A stretch of DNA of 64,000 nt from Hyphomicrobium sp. LHD-15 (GCF_031157355.1 NZ_JAVIFT010000002.1:413501-477500), one strand, 5' to 3'. Shown: positions 45,948 through 55,587, numbered from the stretch's first letter. The notes: generated by a model from the letters alone, not told the origin. Program-made: numbers and translations.

Positions 45948-46520
45948 GTGGCTGTGCGCAAGAGGCCTGCGGGGAAACGTGTGCGTGTGGGGGTTGTGGT
46001 GCTGCCTCATGCCGAGGGGCTGCCGTTGCCCGCCTACCAATCCGACGAGGCTGCGGGGCTCGATCTTCTAGCGGCGCTGGGGGAGCCGGAGACGGTTGTC
46101 CTCAAGCCGCGCGAGCGGGCGTTGATCCCTACCGGGCTTTCGATCGAGCTGCCGCCAGGCTTCGAGGCGCAGGTACGCCCGCGATCGGGGCTCGCGCTGA
46201 AACACGGGATCACGGTTCTCAATAGTCCGGGCACGATCGATTCCGACTATCGCGGCGAGGTGAAGATCATCCTCGTCAATCTGGGTGCCGAACCGTTTCC
46301 GGTGCGGCGAGGCGAGCGAATCGCTCAAATGGTGATCGCGCCGGTGACGCACGCTGCGCTCGAAATCGTCACGGCGCTCGGTGCGACGGCGCGGGGTGCC
46401 GGCGGTTTCGGCTCGACCGCCGGGTCGGCCCGGTTGGCCGGGAAGGGTAAATCGAAACCCGCCGGGAAGAGCGTCAAAAAGGCGCCCGCGAGGAAAAAAC
46501 CCGCCAAATCCAAGCGTTAG
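45948..46520 (+). CDS. dut: dUTP diphosphatase with basic C-terminal tail
   Basis: This trimeric dUTPase hydrolyses dUTP to dUMP, keeping uracil out of DNA and feeding dTMP synthesis. The five motifs are visible: [42 protein letters not shown] and the flexible [10 protein letters not shown]. At 190 residues it is about 35 longer than usual. The excess is a Lys/Ala/Pro tail ([19 protein letters not shown] and beyond) after motif 5, perhaps a nucleic-acid- or partner-binding extension. It is probably co-transcribed with coaBC. Confidence 0.96.
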   Translation: MAVRKRPAGKRVRVGVVVLPHAEGLPLPAYQSDEAAGLDLLAALGEPETVVLKPRERALIPTGLSIELPPGFEAQVRPRSGLALKHGITVLNSPGTIDSDYRGEVKIILVNLGAEPFPVRRGERIAQMVIAPVTHAALEIVTALGATARGAGGFGSTAGSARLAGKGKSKPAGKSVKKAPARKKPAKSKR

Positions 46521-46663
46521 TCTGTTTCTGTTGGTTCTTTGAGCGAGGTGCGCGGATGCGGTGGCACTCACGTAGCCCTTTGGCACGCCAATAAAATGTG
46601 CGAAAAGCGGTGCGAGGAAACACCGCAGAGCATTACTGCACTCAACAAGGGCACAGCAAACAG

Positions 46664-47662
46664 ATGACGGACGCGACCGAAATCAAAACTCTCAAAGCCA
46701 CCAAGAGCTGGGGACGCGGGAAGGTCTATGCCGACATCACCGAAACGATCGGCCATACGCCGCTCGTGCGGCTTTCGCGCCTTGCTAAGCAGTCCGGTGC
46801 GATTGCCGACGTGCTCTTGAAGCTCGAGTTCTTCAATCCGCTGTCGTCGGTCAAGGATCGCATCGGCGTTGCGATGATCGACGTGCTCGAAGCCGAAGGC
46901 AAGATCACGCCCGGCAAGAGCGTGCTGGTCGAGCCGACGTCGGGCAACACGGGTATCGGCCTCGCGTTCGTCGCGGCAGCACGCGGCTACAAGCTCATTC
47001 TGGTGATGCCGGAATCGATGTCGCTCGAGCGCCGTAAGATCCTTGTGCACCTCGGCGCGGAGCTGGTGCTGACGCCGGCCGCGGGGGGCATGCCCGGCGC
47101 CATCGACAAGGCCAATCAGATTCTGTCGGAAACGCCCGGCGCGGTTCAGCCGAGCCAGTTCGAGAACCCGGCCAACCCCCTGGTGCACGAGAAGACGACC
47201 GCCGAGGAGCTGTGGGCCGATACCAACGGCAACATCGACGTGCTCGTCATCGGCGTCGGCACGGGCGGCACGCTGACGGGTTGCGGGCGAGTTCTGAAGG
47301 CGCGCAAGCCCTCGCTCAAGGTGATCGCGGTGGAGCCCGAGGGCAGCCCGATCCTTTCGGGCGGCGCGCGCGGCCCGCACAAGATTCAGGGTATCGGCGC
47401 GGGCTTCGTGCCCAAGGTGCTCGATACGTCATTCATTGACGAAGTCGTGCGTGTTTCGAACGAGAAGGCCTTTGAAACGTCGAGATCATTGGCCAAGGTC
47501 GAAGGTATTCCAGGTGGTATTTCAACCGGCGCCAACGTTGCTGCGGCGCTGGAAGTTGCAGCGCGCGAGGATCTGCGCGGCAAGACGGTGGTGACGTTCG
47601 CGCCTTCGTCTGCCGAGCGTTATTTCTCGAGCGAGCTGTTCGTGGAACCGCCGAAGGCGTGA
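46664..47662 (+). CDS. cysK: Cysteine synthase A (O-acetylserine sulfhydrylase)
   Basis: CysK makes L-cysteine from O-acetylserine and sulfide with PLP in the cytoplasm. The PLP Lys is in NPLSSVKDRIG, the substrate loop in TSGNTGIGLAF, and the phosphate-binding Gly loop in GVGTGGTLTG. ATG 46664 gives 332 residues; an in-frame start at 46598 adds 22 that are not family-like. The N-terminal 25 residues before the fold are longer than in enterobacterial CysK. Confidence 0.95.
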   Translation: MTDATEIKTLKATKSWGRGKVYADITETIGHTPLVRLSRLAKQSGAIADVLLKLEFFNPLSSVKDRIGVAMIDVLEAEGKITPGKSVLVEPTSGNTGIGLAFVAAARGYKLILVMPESMSLERRKILVHLGAELVLTPAAGGMPGAIDKANQILSETPGAVQPSQFENPANPLVHEKTTAEELWADTNGNIDVLVIGVGTGGTLTGCGRVLKARKPSLKVIAVEPEGSPILSGGARGPHKIQGIGAGFVPKVLDTSFIDEVVRVSNEKAFETSRSLAKVEGIPGGISTGANVAAALEVAAREDLRGKTVVTFAPSSAERYFSSELFVEPPKA

Positions 47663-47699
47663 GTTGTCGTCACTCGTGGTTGGGATAAAGGGGGTAAGG

Positions 47700-49142
47700 G
47701 TGCGGTTGCGGCCGTTTCTCATAGCGGGATCCATTTCGCTGGCGCTTGCCGGCGCGACGGGACACGCGTTTGCGCAAGACAAGGTGCAGCTGGCGCAGCG
47801 ATGGACACCGTTGACGGGCATTCTCGCTCCGGAAGGCGATGAGCAGGGGAATTCCGACAAGGCAACGCCGCCGCCGAAGGGAACCTCTCCCGTCACCACC
47901 AGCGCGGTTCCGACGAAGCCGGTCGCTGTGTCTTCTTCGGGGGTTCAGACGGCCAGGCTTTCGGTGCGTGCGACGCTCAGCACCGTTGCCGCGGACGGGC
48001 AGCCTCCCGGCAGCCTCGGGGTTCGCACGACGTCGGTCGATACCGATCTCGCGGGCGCCTTGCGGTTCGGCGCGGATCGCGGTGCTCTCGTTTCCGACGT
48101 TTCGGCGCCGCTTGCCGGCGAACTCAGGGTCGGTGACGTGATCCTGAAGCTCGAAGGCCGCGAGATCGCGGGGCCGGATGCGCTTGCCGAAGCGCTGCGT
48201 GGTTTCAATCCCGGCAAGGCAATTTCGCTCGACATCTGGCGCGCCGGAGAGGGTGCGGCAGATCTCAAGCGGTTGCTTGTCGACCAGTCCAACGAAGGCG
48301 ATGTGGAGGCGTCGGCAAGCCTCGGGCGGCTGTTGTCGCTCGGTCTCGCGCTCGGGCCTCGCAATCCCTCCGAGGCGGCGAGCTATTACCTCAAGGCGGC
48401 GCAGGCCGGTCACCTGCCCTCGATGACGCGGTATGGTTTGTTCGCGAAGGACGGTATCGGCATCCCGAAGGATGAGGCGCTGGCCGCAAAGTGGTTTCTC
48501 GAAGCCGCCAACGGTGGACAGGAAGCCGCGATGACCAATCTCGGCGGACTTTACGAAACCGGGCGCGGCGTGAAGCAGGATTATGCGGAAGCGGCGCGCT
48601 GGTATCGACAGGCGGTCGACAAGGGCCATATCTTCGCCATGCACAAACTCGCGCTGCTCTACGAAGCAGGGCGCGGCGTGGGCAAGGACGACCAGGAAGC
48701 GGTGAAGCTTCTGCGCCAGGCTTCCGACAGGGGGCTTAGCGAAGCGACCTCTTGGCTCGCCGAGAAGTACGAGCTGGGCCGCGGCATTCCGAAGGACGAG
48801 ACGGAGGCCTATCGCCTCAACACGCGCGCGGCCGATCAGGTCAGGAAATCGGCGGATCTCGGCAACGCAGTGGCGACCTTCAACCTCGGCATCCTGTACC
48901 GCATCGGCAAGGGCGTGAAGCGGAGCGATACGGAGGCGGCCTATTGGGTCGTGCGTTCGCTCAAGCTCGGCGACAAGTATCTGGTGTCGGAGCTGATGCG
49001 GAACCCCGACGTGCTGTCGATCGGCGACCGCAAGTGGCTGCAGGAGATTCTGCGCGACGAAGGCGCTTACAAGGGGCCGATCAACGGTACCTTCACCACC
49101 GACGTGCGGTCCGCGATGGAGACGCTTGGCGGACGGGCGTGA
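47700..49142 (+). CDS. Exported PDZ / Sel1-repeat / peptidoglycan-binding-like protein
   Basis: From a GTG at 47700 with GGGGGTAAGG directly upstream (TTG 47664 possible), 480 residues: signal peptide (FLIAGSISLALAGATGHAFA), a Ser/Thr/Pro-rich linker, a PDZ-like domain (about 110-195, ALVSDVSAPLAGELRVGD), then five or so Sel1 repeats (such as AMTNLGGLYETGRGVKQDY and AMHKLALLYEAGRGVGKDD). A short C-terminal peptidoglycan_binding_1-like piece (DEGAYKGPINGTFTTDVRSA) closes the protein. Sel1 proteins are adaptors; the combination suggests a periplasmic scaffold near the cell wall, a role I cannot name. Confidence 0.85.
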   Translation: MRLRPFLIAGSISLALAGATGHAFAQDKVQLAQRWTPLTGILAPEGDEQGNSDKATPPPKGTSPVTTSAVPTKPVAVSSSGVQTARLSVRATLSTVAADGQPPGSLGVRTTSVDTDLAGALRFGADRGALVSDVSAPLAGELRVGDVILKLEGREIAGPDALAEALRGFNPGKAISLDIWRAGEGAADLKRLLVDQSNEGDVEASASLGRLLSLGLALGPRNPSEAASYYLKAAQAGHLPSMTRYGLFAKDGIGIPKDEALAAKWFLEAANGGQEAAMTNLGGLYETGRGVKQDYAEAARWYRQAVDKGHIFAMHKLALLYEAGRGVGKDDQEAVKLLRQASDRGLSEATSWLAEKYELGRGIPKDETEAYRLNTRAADQVRKSADLGNAVATFNLGILYRIGKGVKRSDTEAAYWVVRSLKLGDKYLVSELMRNPDVLSIGDRKWLQEILRDEGAYKGPINGTFTTDVRSAMETLGGRA

Positions 49143-49172
49143 CGGTCAGCGCTTCTTGTTTTCGAGACAAAG

Positions 49173-49208
49173 AAAAACCCTCGGACTGCGACGCAGTCCG
49201 AGGGTTTT
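49173..49208. terminator. Bidirectional terminator
   Basis: AAAAACCCTCGGACTGC pairs with GCAGTCCGAGGGTTTT around a GAC loop (stem 49176-49189 with 49193-49206). A-tract and T-tract flank it, serving the convergent PDZ/Sel1 and aminotransferase genes. Confidence 0.9.
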
Positions 49209-49233
49209 CGTTTGAGCCGTCTCAATTGCGAGA

Positions 49234-50436
49234 TCAGGCCGCCTTGGCGGCCGGGATCTTGGCGCTGTCGGCGATGTAGGACATCGCTGCCTGCACGCCG
49301 CCCTTCTTGTGAGGGACGCCGGCAACCTCGAGCGCCATCTCGACGCCGGTGAGGGCGCCCAGAACCGTGAGCTCGTTGGTGTCGCCCAGATGCGCGATGC
49401 GGAACGCCTTGCCCGCAAGCTTGTTCAGGCCGGTGCCGAGCGACATGTTGAAGGACTCGAGCGCGAGCTTGCGGAAGCTGTCGGCGTTGTGGCCTTCGGG
49501 CATGAGCACGGTGGTGACGGCCGGACTGTCGTACTTGGCGTCACGGCAGTTGACCTCGAGACCCCAGGCGCGCACCGCGGTGCGGGTCGCTTCGGCCAAG
49601 CGGTTGTGGCGCGCGAAGACGTTCTCGAGACCCTCGCTGTTGATCAGATTGATCGCCTCGTCGAGGCCGTACAGCAGGCTGGTGGCCGGCGTGTACGGGA
49701 AGTATCCGTCGCCATTGAACGCCAGCATGTCTTCCCACGAGAAATAGGAGCGCTTGAGCTCGGCAGACTTCGAAGCCGCGATCGCCTTATCGGAAATGGC
49801 GGTGAACGAAAGGCCGGGCGGCATCATCAGGCCCTTCTGCGAACCCGCGACGGTGACGTCGATGCGCCATTCGTCGTGGCGCAGGTCGGCGGCGGCGAGG
49901 CCCGAGATGCTGTCGGTCATCAGAAGTGCGGGGTGATCGGTCGCGTCGAGCACGCGGCGGACCTCGTCGAGGCGCGTGCGGCAGCCGGTCGACGTTTCGT
50001 TGTGCACGACGCAGACGGCCTTGATGGCGCGCGCCTTGTCCTTCTTGAGGTGCACTTCGATCTCTTCGGCATCGGCGCCGATGCGCCAATCCGTTTGAAT
50101 GACTTCGGCGCGAAGGCCCAGGCGGTCCGCCATCTGCTTCCACAACACGGCGAACTGGCCGGTCTCGACCATCAGCACGCGGTCGCCGGGCGAGAGCGTG
50201 TTGGAGAGGGCGGCTTCCCAGGCGCCGGTTCCGGACGACGGATAGATGATGACGTGGCCCTGGGTCTTGAACAGCGTCTTGATGCCGGCGAGGACGCGCT
50301 TGCCGAGCTTCTGGAAATCGGGGCCGCGGTGATCGAGGACCTGGCGGTTCATGGCCGCGAGGATCTGCTCGGGAACGGGAGTAGGCCCAGGAATTTGCAG
50401 GAAGTGCCGGCCTGGGCGGCGTGGCTCATTCGACAT
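49234..50436 (-). CDS. Serine-glyoxylate aminotransferase family protein
   Basis: This class V PLP aminotransferase of 400 residues starts at ATG 50436 (AAGAAGGGGA upstream; the frame opens at 50523). It has QIPGPTPVPEQILAAMNR, the cofactor region YPSSGTGAWEAAL, the Asp of MTDSISGLAA and the PLP Lys in VAGSQKGLMMPPGL. In methylotrophs such as Hyphomicrobium this enzyme moves the amino group from serine to glyoxylate, making hydroxypyruvate and glycine in the serine cycle. No other serine-cycle gene is in the window, so an alanine-glyoxylate or photorespiratory role cannot be excluded. Confidence 0.92.
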   Translation of the reverse strand: MSNEPRRPGRHFLQIPGPTPVPEQILAAMNRQVLDHRGPDFQKLGKRVLAGIKTLFKTQGHVIIYPSSGTGAWEAALSNTLSPGDRVLMVETGQFAVLWKQMADRLGLRAEVIQTDWRIGADAEEIEVHLKKDKARAIKAVCVVHNETSTGCRTRLDEVRRVLDATDHPALLMTDSISGLAAADLRHDEWRIDVTVAGSQKGLMMPPGLSFTAISDKAIAASKSAELKRSYFSWEDMLAFNGDGYFPYTPATSLLYGLDEAINLINSEGLENVFARHNRLAEATRTAVRAWGLEVNCRDAKYDSPAVTTVLMPEGHNADSFRKLALESFNMSLGTGLNKLAGKAFRIAHLGDTNELTVLGALTGVEMALEVAGVPHKKGGVQAAMSYIADSAKIPAAKAA

Positions 50437-50718
50437 CTCAAACATTCCCCTTCTTCGCTCGCTGCGTAGAGGCCGCTGGCCTGCGGAGGATCTGTTGGAT
50501 CTCCGAAGGGAAGGGCCTGTCATTTTTTTGGGTCGTGAGCGCGAGCTGGGGGCTCGTATAGGAATTAAAGCAGAAAGGCGTCAAGGCCGATTTGCTCGCA
50601 CAAGGGGCGAGAACACTTGGTTTTTCCGTGTTTTGGGGTTGTGTGCGCCTATGTCGCGAAAGTGTTTTGCGAGAAGCCCGGCGCGATTAGAAAAAAATGC
50701 TGATCAGTTTTTCTCGGG

Positions 50719-51510
50719 CTATGCCGGCTTCGAGGCGGCCGCGAGGTAGTTCACGTCGGTGTCAGGCGACAGCGACCACTGATCGCGAAGCGGATTGTAA
50801 ACGAAGCCCTCGAAGCGCGGCGTGCCGAGGCCGGCGGCGGCTATGTAGCGGCCAATCTCTTCAGGGGTGACGAAGCGATCCCATTGATGAGTGCCGCGGG
50901 GCAACCAACCGAGCACGTATTCGGCAGCCACGATGGCCAGCGCGTATGCCTTGAGGGTGCGGTTGATGGTCGAGAGGATCAGGAGGCCGCCGGGGCGGAC
51001 GAGGCTGGCGCAGGTTTGTACGAAGGCCGCAACGTCCGGAACATGCTCGACCACTTCGAGGCAAACCACGGCATCGAACTTGGCGCCTGCCGCAACCAGC
51101 TCCTCGGCGGTCGTCACGCGGTAGTCGATGTCGAGGCCCTGCGGGGCGGCGTGGTCGCGGGCGATGGTGATATTCTTTTCGCCGGGATCGATGCCGGTGA
51201 CGCGGGCGCCGAGGCGGGCCAGAGGCTCGGACATAAGGCCCCCGCCGCAGCCGACGTCCAACACGGTCAGGTTCTTGAACGGACGAAGCCCCGACCCCTC
51301 GCGGCCGAAATGGCGCGTAAGCTCATTGCGGATGAAGGTCAGCCGGGCTGGGCCGATCTGGTGCAGCGGGCGGAATTTCCCGACCGGATCCCACCAGGCC
51401 TTGGCGAGGTTCTGGAAGCGCGCAATTTCTGCGTCGTCGATGTTGCCGCCGCCGGGGCCAGGGGCTCCGGCTTTCGATGGATCGGCGGCACGTTCCGTGG
51501 ATTGGGTCAT
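50719..51510 (-). CDS. ubiG: Ubiquinone biosynthesis O-methyltransferase
   Basis: UbiG carries out both O-methylations of the ubiquinone head group using S-adenosylmethionine at the inner membrane. The 263-residue protein from ATG 51510 (frame open to 51657) has the family opening NIDDAEIARFQNLAKAWWDP, SAM motif I LDVGCGGGLMSEPLARLG and the later RGTHQWDRFVTPEE. It is divergent from lysC, the usual Hyphomicrobiales arrangement. Confidence 0.96.
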   Translation of the reverse strand: MTQSTERAADPSKAGAPGPGGGNIDDAEIARFQNLAKAWWDPVGKFRPLHQIGPARLTFIRNELTRHFGREGSGLRPFKNLTVLDVGCGGGLMSEPLARLGARVTGIDPGEKNITIARDHAAPQGLDIDYRVTTAEELVAAGAKFDAVVCLEVVEHVPDVAAFVQTCASLVRPGGLLILSTINRTLKAYALAIVAAEYVLGWLPRGTHQWDRFVTPEEIGRYIAAAGLGTPRFEGFVYNPLRDQWSLSPDTDVNYLAAASKPA

Positions 51511-51845
51511 GGCCCGGGAAGGTGACAGGGCGCGCGGCTTTGTCAATGCGCGGAAGTGGGGCAGCGACACGTGGCGCGATGTTGCCAAAACGTTGAGGAA
51601 CGCGCTTGTTGCGATAACCCAGTGTTCCCGGTAAGAGATCGGCCGAAACGAGGCCAAGTCCTTGGCGTTCGAGGCGTTCGGGCCGGCTCTGATGAGCTGG
51701 GCGGGGCGCCTCGCGCGCGTCGCTGATGCAACCTCAAATCCTCACTTGGATCACAAGACTTGGATCAGAAGGCCGCGCAAATTCTGCGCCGGTCCCCAGA
51801 CAGATAGGCGCCCGCGCGAAGACGGGCATCAGGCGGTTCGAAGCC

Positions 51846-53108
51846 ATGGCTGTTGTCGTGATGAAATTCGGTGGCACCTCGGTGGCCAACGTCGAGCGCA
51901 TCAGGAATGTTGCGCACCACGTCAAACGCGAGGTCGACGCCGGCAACAAGGTCGCGGTCGTGGTTTCGGCCATGTCGGGCGCAACCAATCAGCTCGTCGC
52001 CTGGGTGAACGAGGCCTCACAGCTGCACGACAAGCGCGAATATGATGCCGTCGTCGCGAGCGGTGAGCAGGTGACGGCCGGCCTCACGGCGATCGTGCTG
52101 CAATCGCTGGGTATCAAGGCCCGCTCCTGGCAAGGCTGGCAGGTGCCGATCGAGACCAGCACTGCGCACGGCTCGGCGCGCATCACCGGAATCAAAGGCG
52201 ACGAGCTGCGCCGCTCGCTCGATCAGGGCGAGGTGGCCGTCATCACCGGGTTCCAGGGCGTCGAGCCCAAGAGCAACCGGATCGCGACGCTCGGGCGCGG
52301 CGGATCGGACACCAGCGCGGTCGCGATCGCGGTCGCGCTCAAGGCGGACGTCTGCGACATCTATACGGACGTGGACGGCGTTTACACGACCGATCCGCGC
52401 ATCGTGGCCAAAGCCAAGCGCCTGCCGAAGGTCAGCTACGAGGAAATGCTCGAAATGGCATCCTCGGGCTCCAAGGTGCTGCAGACCCGCTCGGTCGAGC
52501 TGGCGATGGTGCACCAAATGAAGACGCGCGTTCTTTCGAGCTTCGTGAAGCCGGAAGACATGGCGCCGGTCAAGGCCGGCAACCTTGAAGACATCGGGAC
52601 AATCGTTTGCGGCGAGGATGAGATCGTGGAAAGCCAAGTGGTCAGCGGCATCGCCTACGCTCGGGATGAGGCGAAAATCACCATGCTGAAACTCGAGGAC
52701 AAGCCGGGCATCGCGGCGCGTATTTTCGTGCCGCTGGCTGAAGCCTCGATCAATGTCGACATGATCGTGCAGAACGTTGCCGCGGACGGCCACCACACCG
52801 ATATGACGTTTACGGTGCAATCAGCTGAGCTGCCGCGCGCGCTGGAAGTTCTGAAGGCCGCCCGCGCCGACATCGGAAACTTCGATCTTCAGAGTTCAGA
52901 CGATGTGGCCAAGGTCTCGGTGATCGGCATCGGCATGCGCAGCCACGCGGGCGTTGCGGCGCAAATGTTCAAGGCGCTTTCCGAGAAGGGAATCAACATT
53001 CTGGCGATCTCAACCTCCGAGATCAAAATCAGTGTGTTGATCGACGCCGCTTACGCAGAACTCGCGGTTCGAACCCTTCATACGATCTACGGCCTCGACG
53101 CCGCTTGA
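51846..53108 (+). CDS. lysC: Aspartate kinase
   Basis: LysC phosphorylates aspartate, the first step towards lysine, threonine, methionine and diaminopimelate. The 420-residue protein starts at ATG 51846 (the frame opens at 51726, without family features). The kinase domain has VMKFGGTSVANVERI, LGRGGSDTSAVAIA and YTDVDGVYTTDPR. Two ACT domains at about 265-420 (MLKLEDKPGIAARIF; VIGIGMRSHAGVAAQMF) give feedback control. ptsP follows, as in relatives. Confidence 0.97.
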   Translation: MAVVVMKFGGTSVANVERIRNVAHHVKREVDAGNKVAVVVSAMSGATNQLVAWVNEASQLHDKREYDAVVASGEQVTAGLTAIVLQSLGIKARSWQGWQVPIETSTAHGSARITGIKGDELRRSLDQGEVAVITGFQGVEPKSNRIATLGRGGSDTSAVAIAVALKADVCDIYTDVDGVYTTDPRIVAKAKRLPKVSYEEMLEMASSGSKVLQTRSVELAMVHQMKTRVLSSFVKPEDMAPVKAGNLEDIGTIVCGEDEIVESQVVSGIAYARDEAKITMLKLEDKPGIAARIFVPLAEASINVDMIVQNVAADGHHTDMTFTVQSAELPRALEVLKAARADIGNFDLQSSDDVAKVSVIGIGMRSHAGVAAQMFKALSEKGINILAISTSEIKISVLIDAAYAELAVRTLHTIYGLDAA

Positions 53109-53247
53109 GGGCGTTCGGAAAGCGGTTAAGGGCTAGCTATCGCTTTTCCTTCAGCATTTCCGCATTCGCGCTCAAATTGACGTATAACGGCCCATGAGCC
53201 CTGCTTAACCGCAGGGGTTTGCGGACCCATTTCAACGGCCTTGCCTT

Positions 53248-55542
53248 ATGCATTCGAGACGCGGCGACGAGCCCCGTGTGATGCCTACCGAGCCGGCGCT
53301 GCGTGTCATCATGCGCCGGCTGCGCGACATCATGGCCGAGCCAGCCGACGGCCAGGAGCGGCTGGATAAGATCGTGCGCCAGATCGCGGGCGTCATGGTG
53401 GCCGACGTGTGCTCGATCTACCTGCGCCGGCAGGACGGCTCGCTCGAACTGTTCGCGAGTGAAGGCCTCAACGCTACCGCAGTGCACAATACGATGCTGA
53501 AGCGAGGCGAGGGCCTCGTTGGGAGGTGTGCCGAGATCGGGGTTCCGATTAATGAGCCCGACGCCTCGAAGCACCCGGCGTTCTCCTACCGGCCCGAGAC
53601 GGGCGAAGAGATTTACCATTCGCTGCTCGCGGTGCCGATCCAGCGCAGCGGGCAGGTCCTGGGCGTGCTCGTCGTCCAGAACCGCACGGTGAAAGAGTAT
53701 TCCGACGAAGACGTCGAGGTGATGCAGGCGACGGCGATGGTCGTCGCGGAGCACCTTGTGTCGGGTGCGGTTTCAGGGGTCGGATCGGCGATCGAACTGT
53801 CGCGGGCGCTTTCGCGCGTGATCACGGGCGAGCCGATCTCGGACGGCATCGCGCTCGGCCATGTCATGCTGCATGAGCCCAGGATCGTCGTCACCAAGCT
53901 GATGGCCGACGATCCGGCGGCCGAGATGCGCCGCCTCGAAGATGCGCTCTTGGAGCTCAAGACGTCGCTCGACGACATGCTGAGCCATGAGCTGCTCTCG
54001 GGGGCGGGTGACCACCGCGACGTGCTCGAAGCCTATCGCATGTTCGCGCACGATCGCGGCTGGGAGCGGCGGCTTCGGGAAGCCGTGCAGAGCGGGCTTA
54101 CGGCCGGGGCGGCCGTCGAGCGCGTCAAGAACGGCACGCGGGCCCGCATGCTCAAGACGCCCGATCCCTTTTGGCGGGAGCGCCAGCGCGACCTCGACGA
54201 TCTTTCGGATCGTCTGCTCAGAATTCTGGCCGGTGTCGCGACCGGCCTGCTCAATCCGCCCGAGATGCCGACCGACACGATCCTGGTCGCGCGCAACATG
54301 GGGCCCGCCGAGCTGATCGACTATGATCGCACGCGGCTGCGTGGGCTCGTTATCGAGGACGGCAGCGGGCAAAGCCACGTGGCGATCGTCGCCAAGGCGC
54401 TCGGCATTCCCGCGGTCGGGCAGGCGGAAGGCATTGTCGAGCGCGTGACGGCGGGCGACGCGATCATCGTCGACGGCGTCATCGGCGAAGTGCACGTGCG
54501 GCCTTCGACGGAAGTGGTTTCGGCCTACACCGACAAGGTGCGGTTCCGGGCGCGCCGGCAGAAGCAGTACGAGGCGCTGCGGGATCTCCCGGCCGTGACC
54601 AAGGACGGCGAGCGGATCGCGCTGCAGATCAACGCCGGCCTTTTGGCGGACATGCCGCACGTCAAGGAATCGGGGAGTGACGGCATTGGGCTGTTCCGCA
54701 CCGAGCTGATGTTCATGCTCTCGCACAGCCTGCCACGCGTGGACCGGCAGACGCAGGCTTACGAGGCGGTGCTGAACGAGGCCGACGGCAGGCCGGTGGT
54801 GTTCCGTTCGCTCGATATCGGCGGCGACAAGGTGCTTCCGTATCTTCCCCATGTGCCGGAGGAAAATCCGGCCATCGGCTGGCGCGCGATCCGCATGTCA
54901 CTCGACCGGCCGGCCCTGTTCCGCATGCAGGTGCGCGCGCTTCTCCGGGCGGGCGCGGGGCGAGAGCTTCGTATCATGATCCCGATGGTCTCGGTGGCGG
55001 CCGAGATGGACGAAATCCGCGAGTTGATCGAGAAGGAGCGGCAGCTCGGTCTCAAGCGCGGGGCGAAGCCGGCGAGCAAGCTTCTGATCGGGGCTATGAT
55101 CGAGGTGCCAAGCGTGCTGTTCGAGCTCGATGAGCTTTTACAGCGGGTTGATTTCGTGTCGGTCGGCAGCAACGATCTCACGCAGTTCCTGTTTGCGGCC
55201 GATCGCTCTAATTCTCGCGTCGCGAACCGGTTCGACTCGCTCTCGGTGGCTTCGCTTCGGGCCTTAAAGCAGCTCGCCAAAGCGTGTCGTCGCCACAAAG
55301 TCCCGTTGACGCTTTGCGGTGAAATGGCAGGACGGCCCATCGAAGCGATGTGCTTGATCGGGCTCGGTTTCCGGACGCTTTCGATGGCGCCCGCTTCGAT
55401 CGGGCCGGTCAAGAGCATGATCCGCTCGCTCGACGCGGCAGCAATTACGCGTCTTCTGGACGAGCTTCTCGTGGGGGGCCGCTCGGGCAGCGTCCGGCGG
55501 GAACTCGAGGAGTTTGCGACTGGGCAAGAGGTGGAAACCTAA
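53248..55542 (+). CDS. ptsP: Phosphoenolpyruvate-protein phosphotransferase of the nitrogen PTS (EI-Ntr)
   Basis: PtsP takes phosphate from PEP and passes it to NPr and then PtsN. The 764 residues comprise an N-terminal GAF domain (about 20-165, VADVCSIYLRRQDGSLELF), which in homologues binds glutamine, then EI domains. The phosphorylated His377 is in GQSHVAIVAKALGIPAVG, and the PEP-binding barrel has GIGLFRTELMF, RSLDIGGDK, FVSVGSNDLTQF and LCGEMAG. An upstream start is possible because the frame holds an ATG at 53281 too. Its partner ptsN lies at 27.3 kb; the NPr gene is not in the window. Confidence 0.96.
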   Translation: MHSRRGDEPRVMPTEPALRVIMRRLRDIMAEPADGQERLDKIVRQIAGVMVADVCSIYLRRQDGSLELFASEGLNATAVHNTMLKRGEGLVGRCAEIGVPINEPDASKHPAFSYRPETGEEIYHSLLAVPIQRSGQVLGVLVVQNRTVKEYSDEDVEVMQATAMVVAEHLVSGAVSGVGSAIELSRALSRVITGEPISDGIALGHVMLHEPRIVVTKLMADDPAAEMRRLEDALLELKTSLDDMLSHELLSGAGDHRDVLEAYRMFAHDRGWERRLREAVQSGLTAGAAVERVKNGTRARMLKTPDPFWRERQRDLDDLSDRLLRILAGVATGLLNPPEMPTDTILVARNMGPAELIDYDRTRLRGLVIEDGSGQSHVAIVAKALGIPAVGQAEGIVERVTAGDAIIVDGVIGEVHVRPSTEVVSAYTDKVRFRARRQKQYEALRDLPAVTKDGERIALQINAGLLADMPHVKESGSDGIGLFRTELMFMLSHSLPRVDRQTQAYEAVLNEADGRPVVFRSLDIGGDKVLPYLPHVPEENPAIGWRAIRMSLDRPALFRMQVRALLRAGAGRELRIMIPMVSVAAEMDEIRELIEKERQLGLKRGAKPASKLLIGAMIEVPSVLFELDELLQRVDFVSVGSNDLTQFLFAADRSNSRVANRFDSLSVASLRALKQLAKACRRHKVPLTLCGEMAGRPIEAMCLIGLGFRTLSMAPASIGPVKSMIRSLDAAAITRLLDELLVGGRSGSVRRELEEFATGQEVET

Positions 55543-55548
55543 CGGCTT

Positions 55549-55587
55549 GCTTTGGATCGATAGGATCTAAAGCGATCATGGTCTAGA
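55549..55587. repeat. Single copy of the palindromic intergenic repeat
   Basis: The stem GCTTTGGATC / GATCTAAAGC (55549-55558, 55564-55573, one G-T wobble) with loop GATAG is followed by the constant GATCATGGTCTAGA. It lies between the ptsP stop and prfA and matches the ends of the copies at 14.9 and 28.8 kb. Confidence 0.8.
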
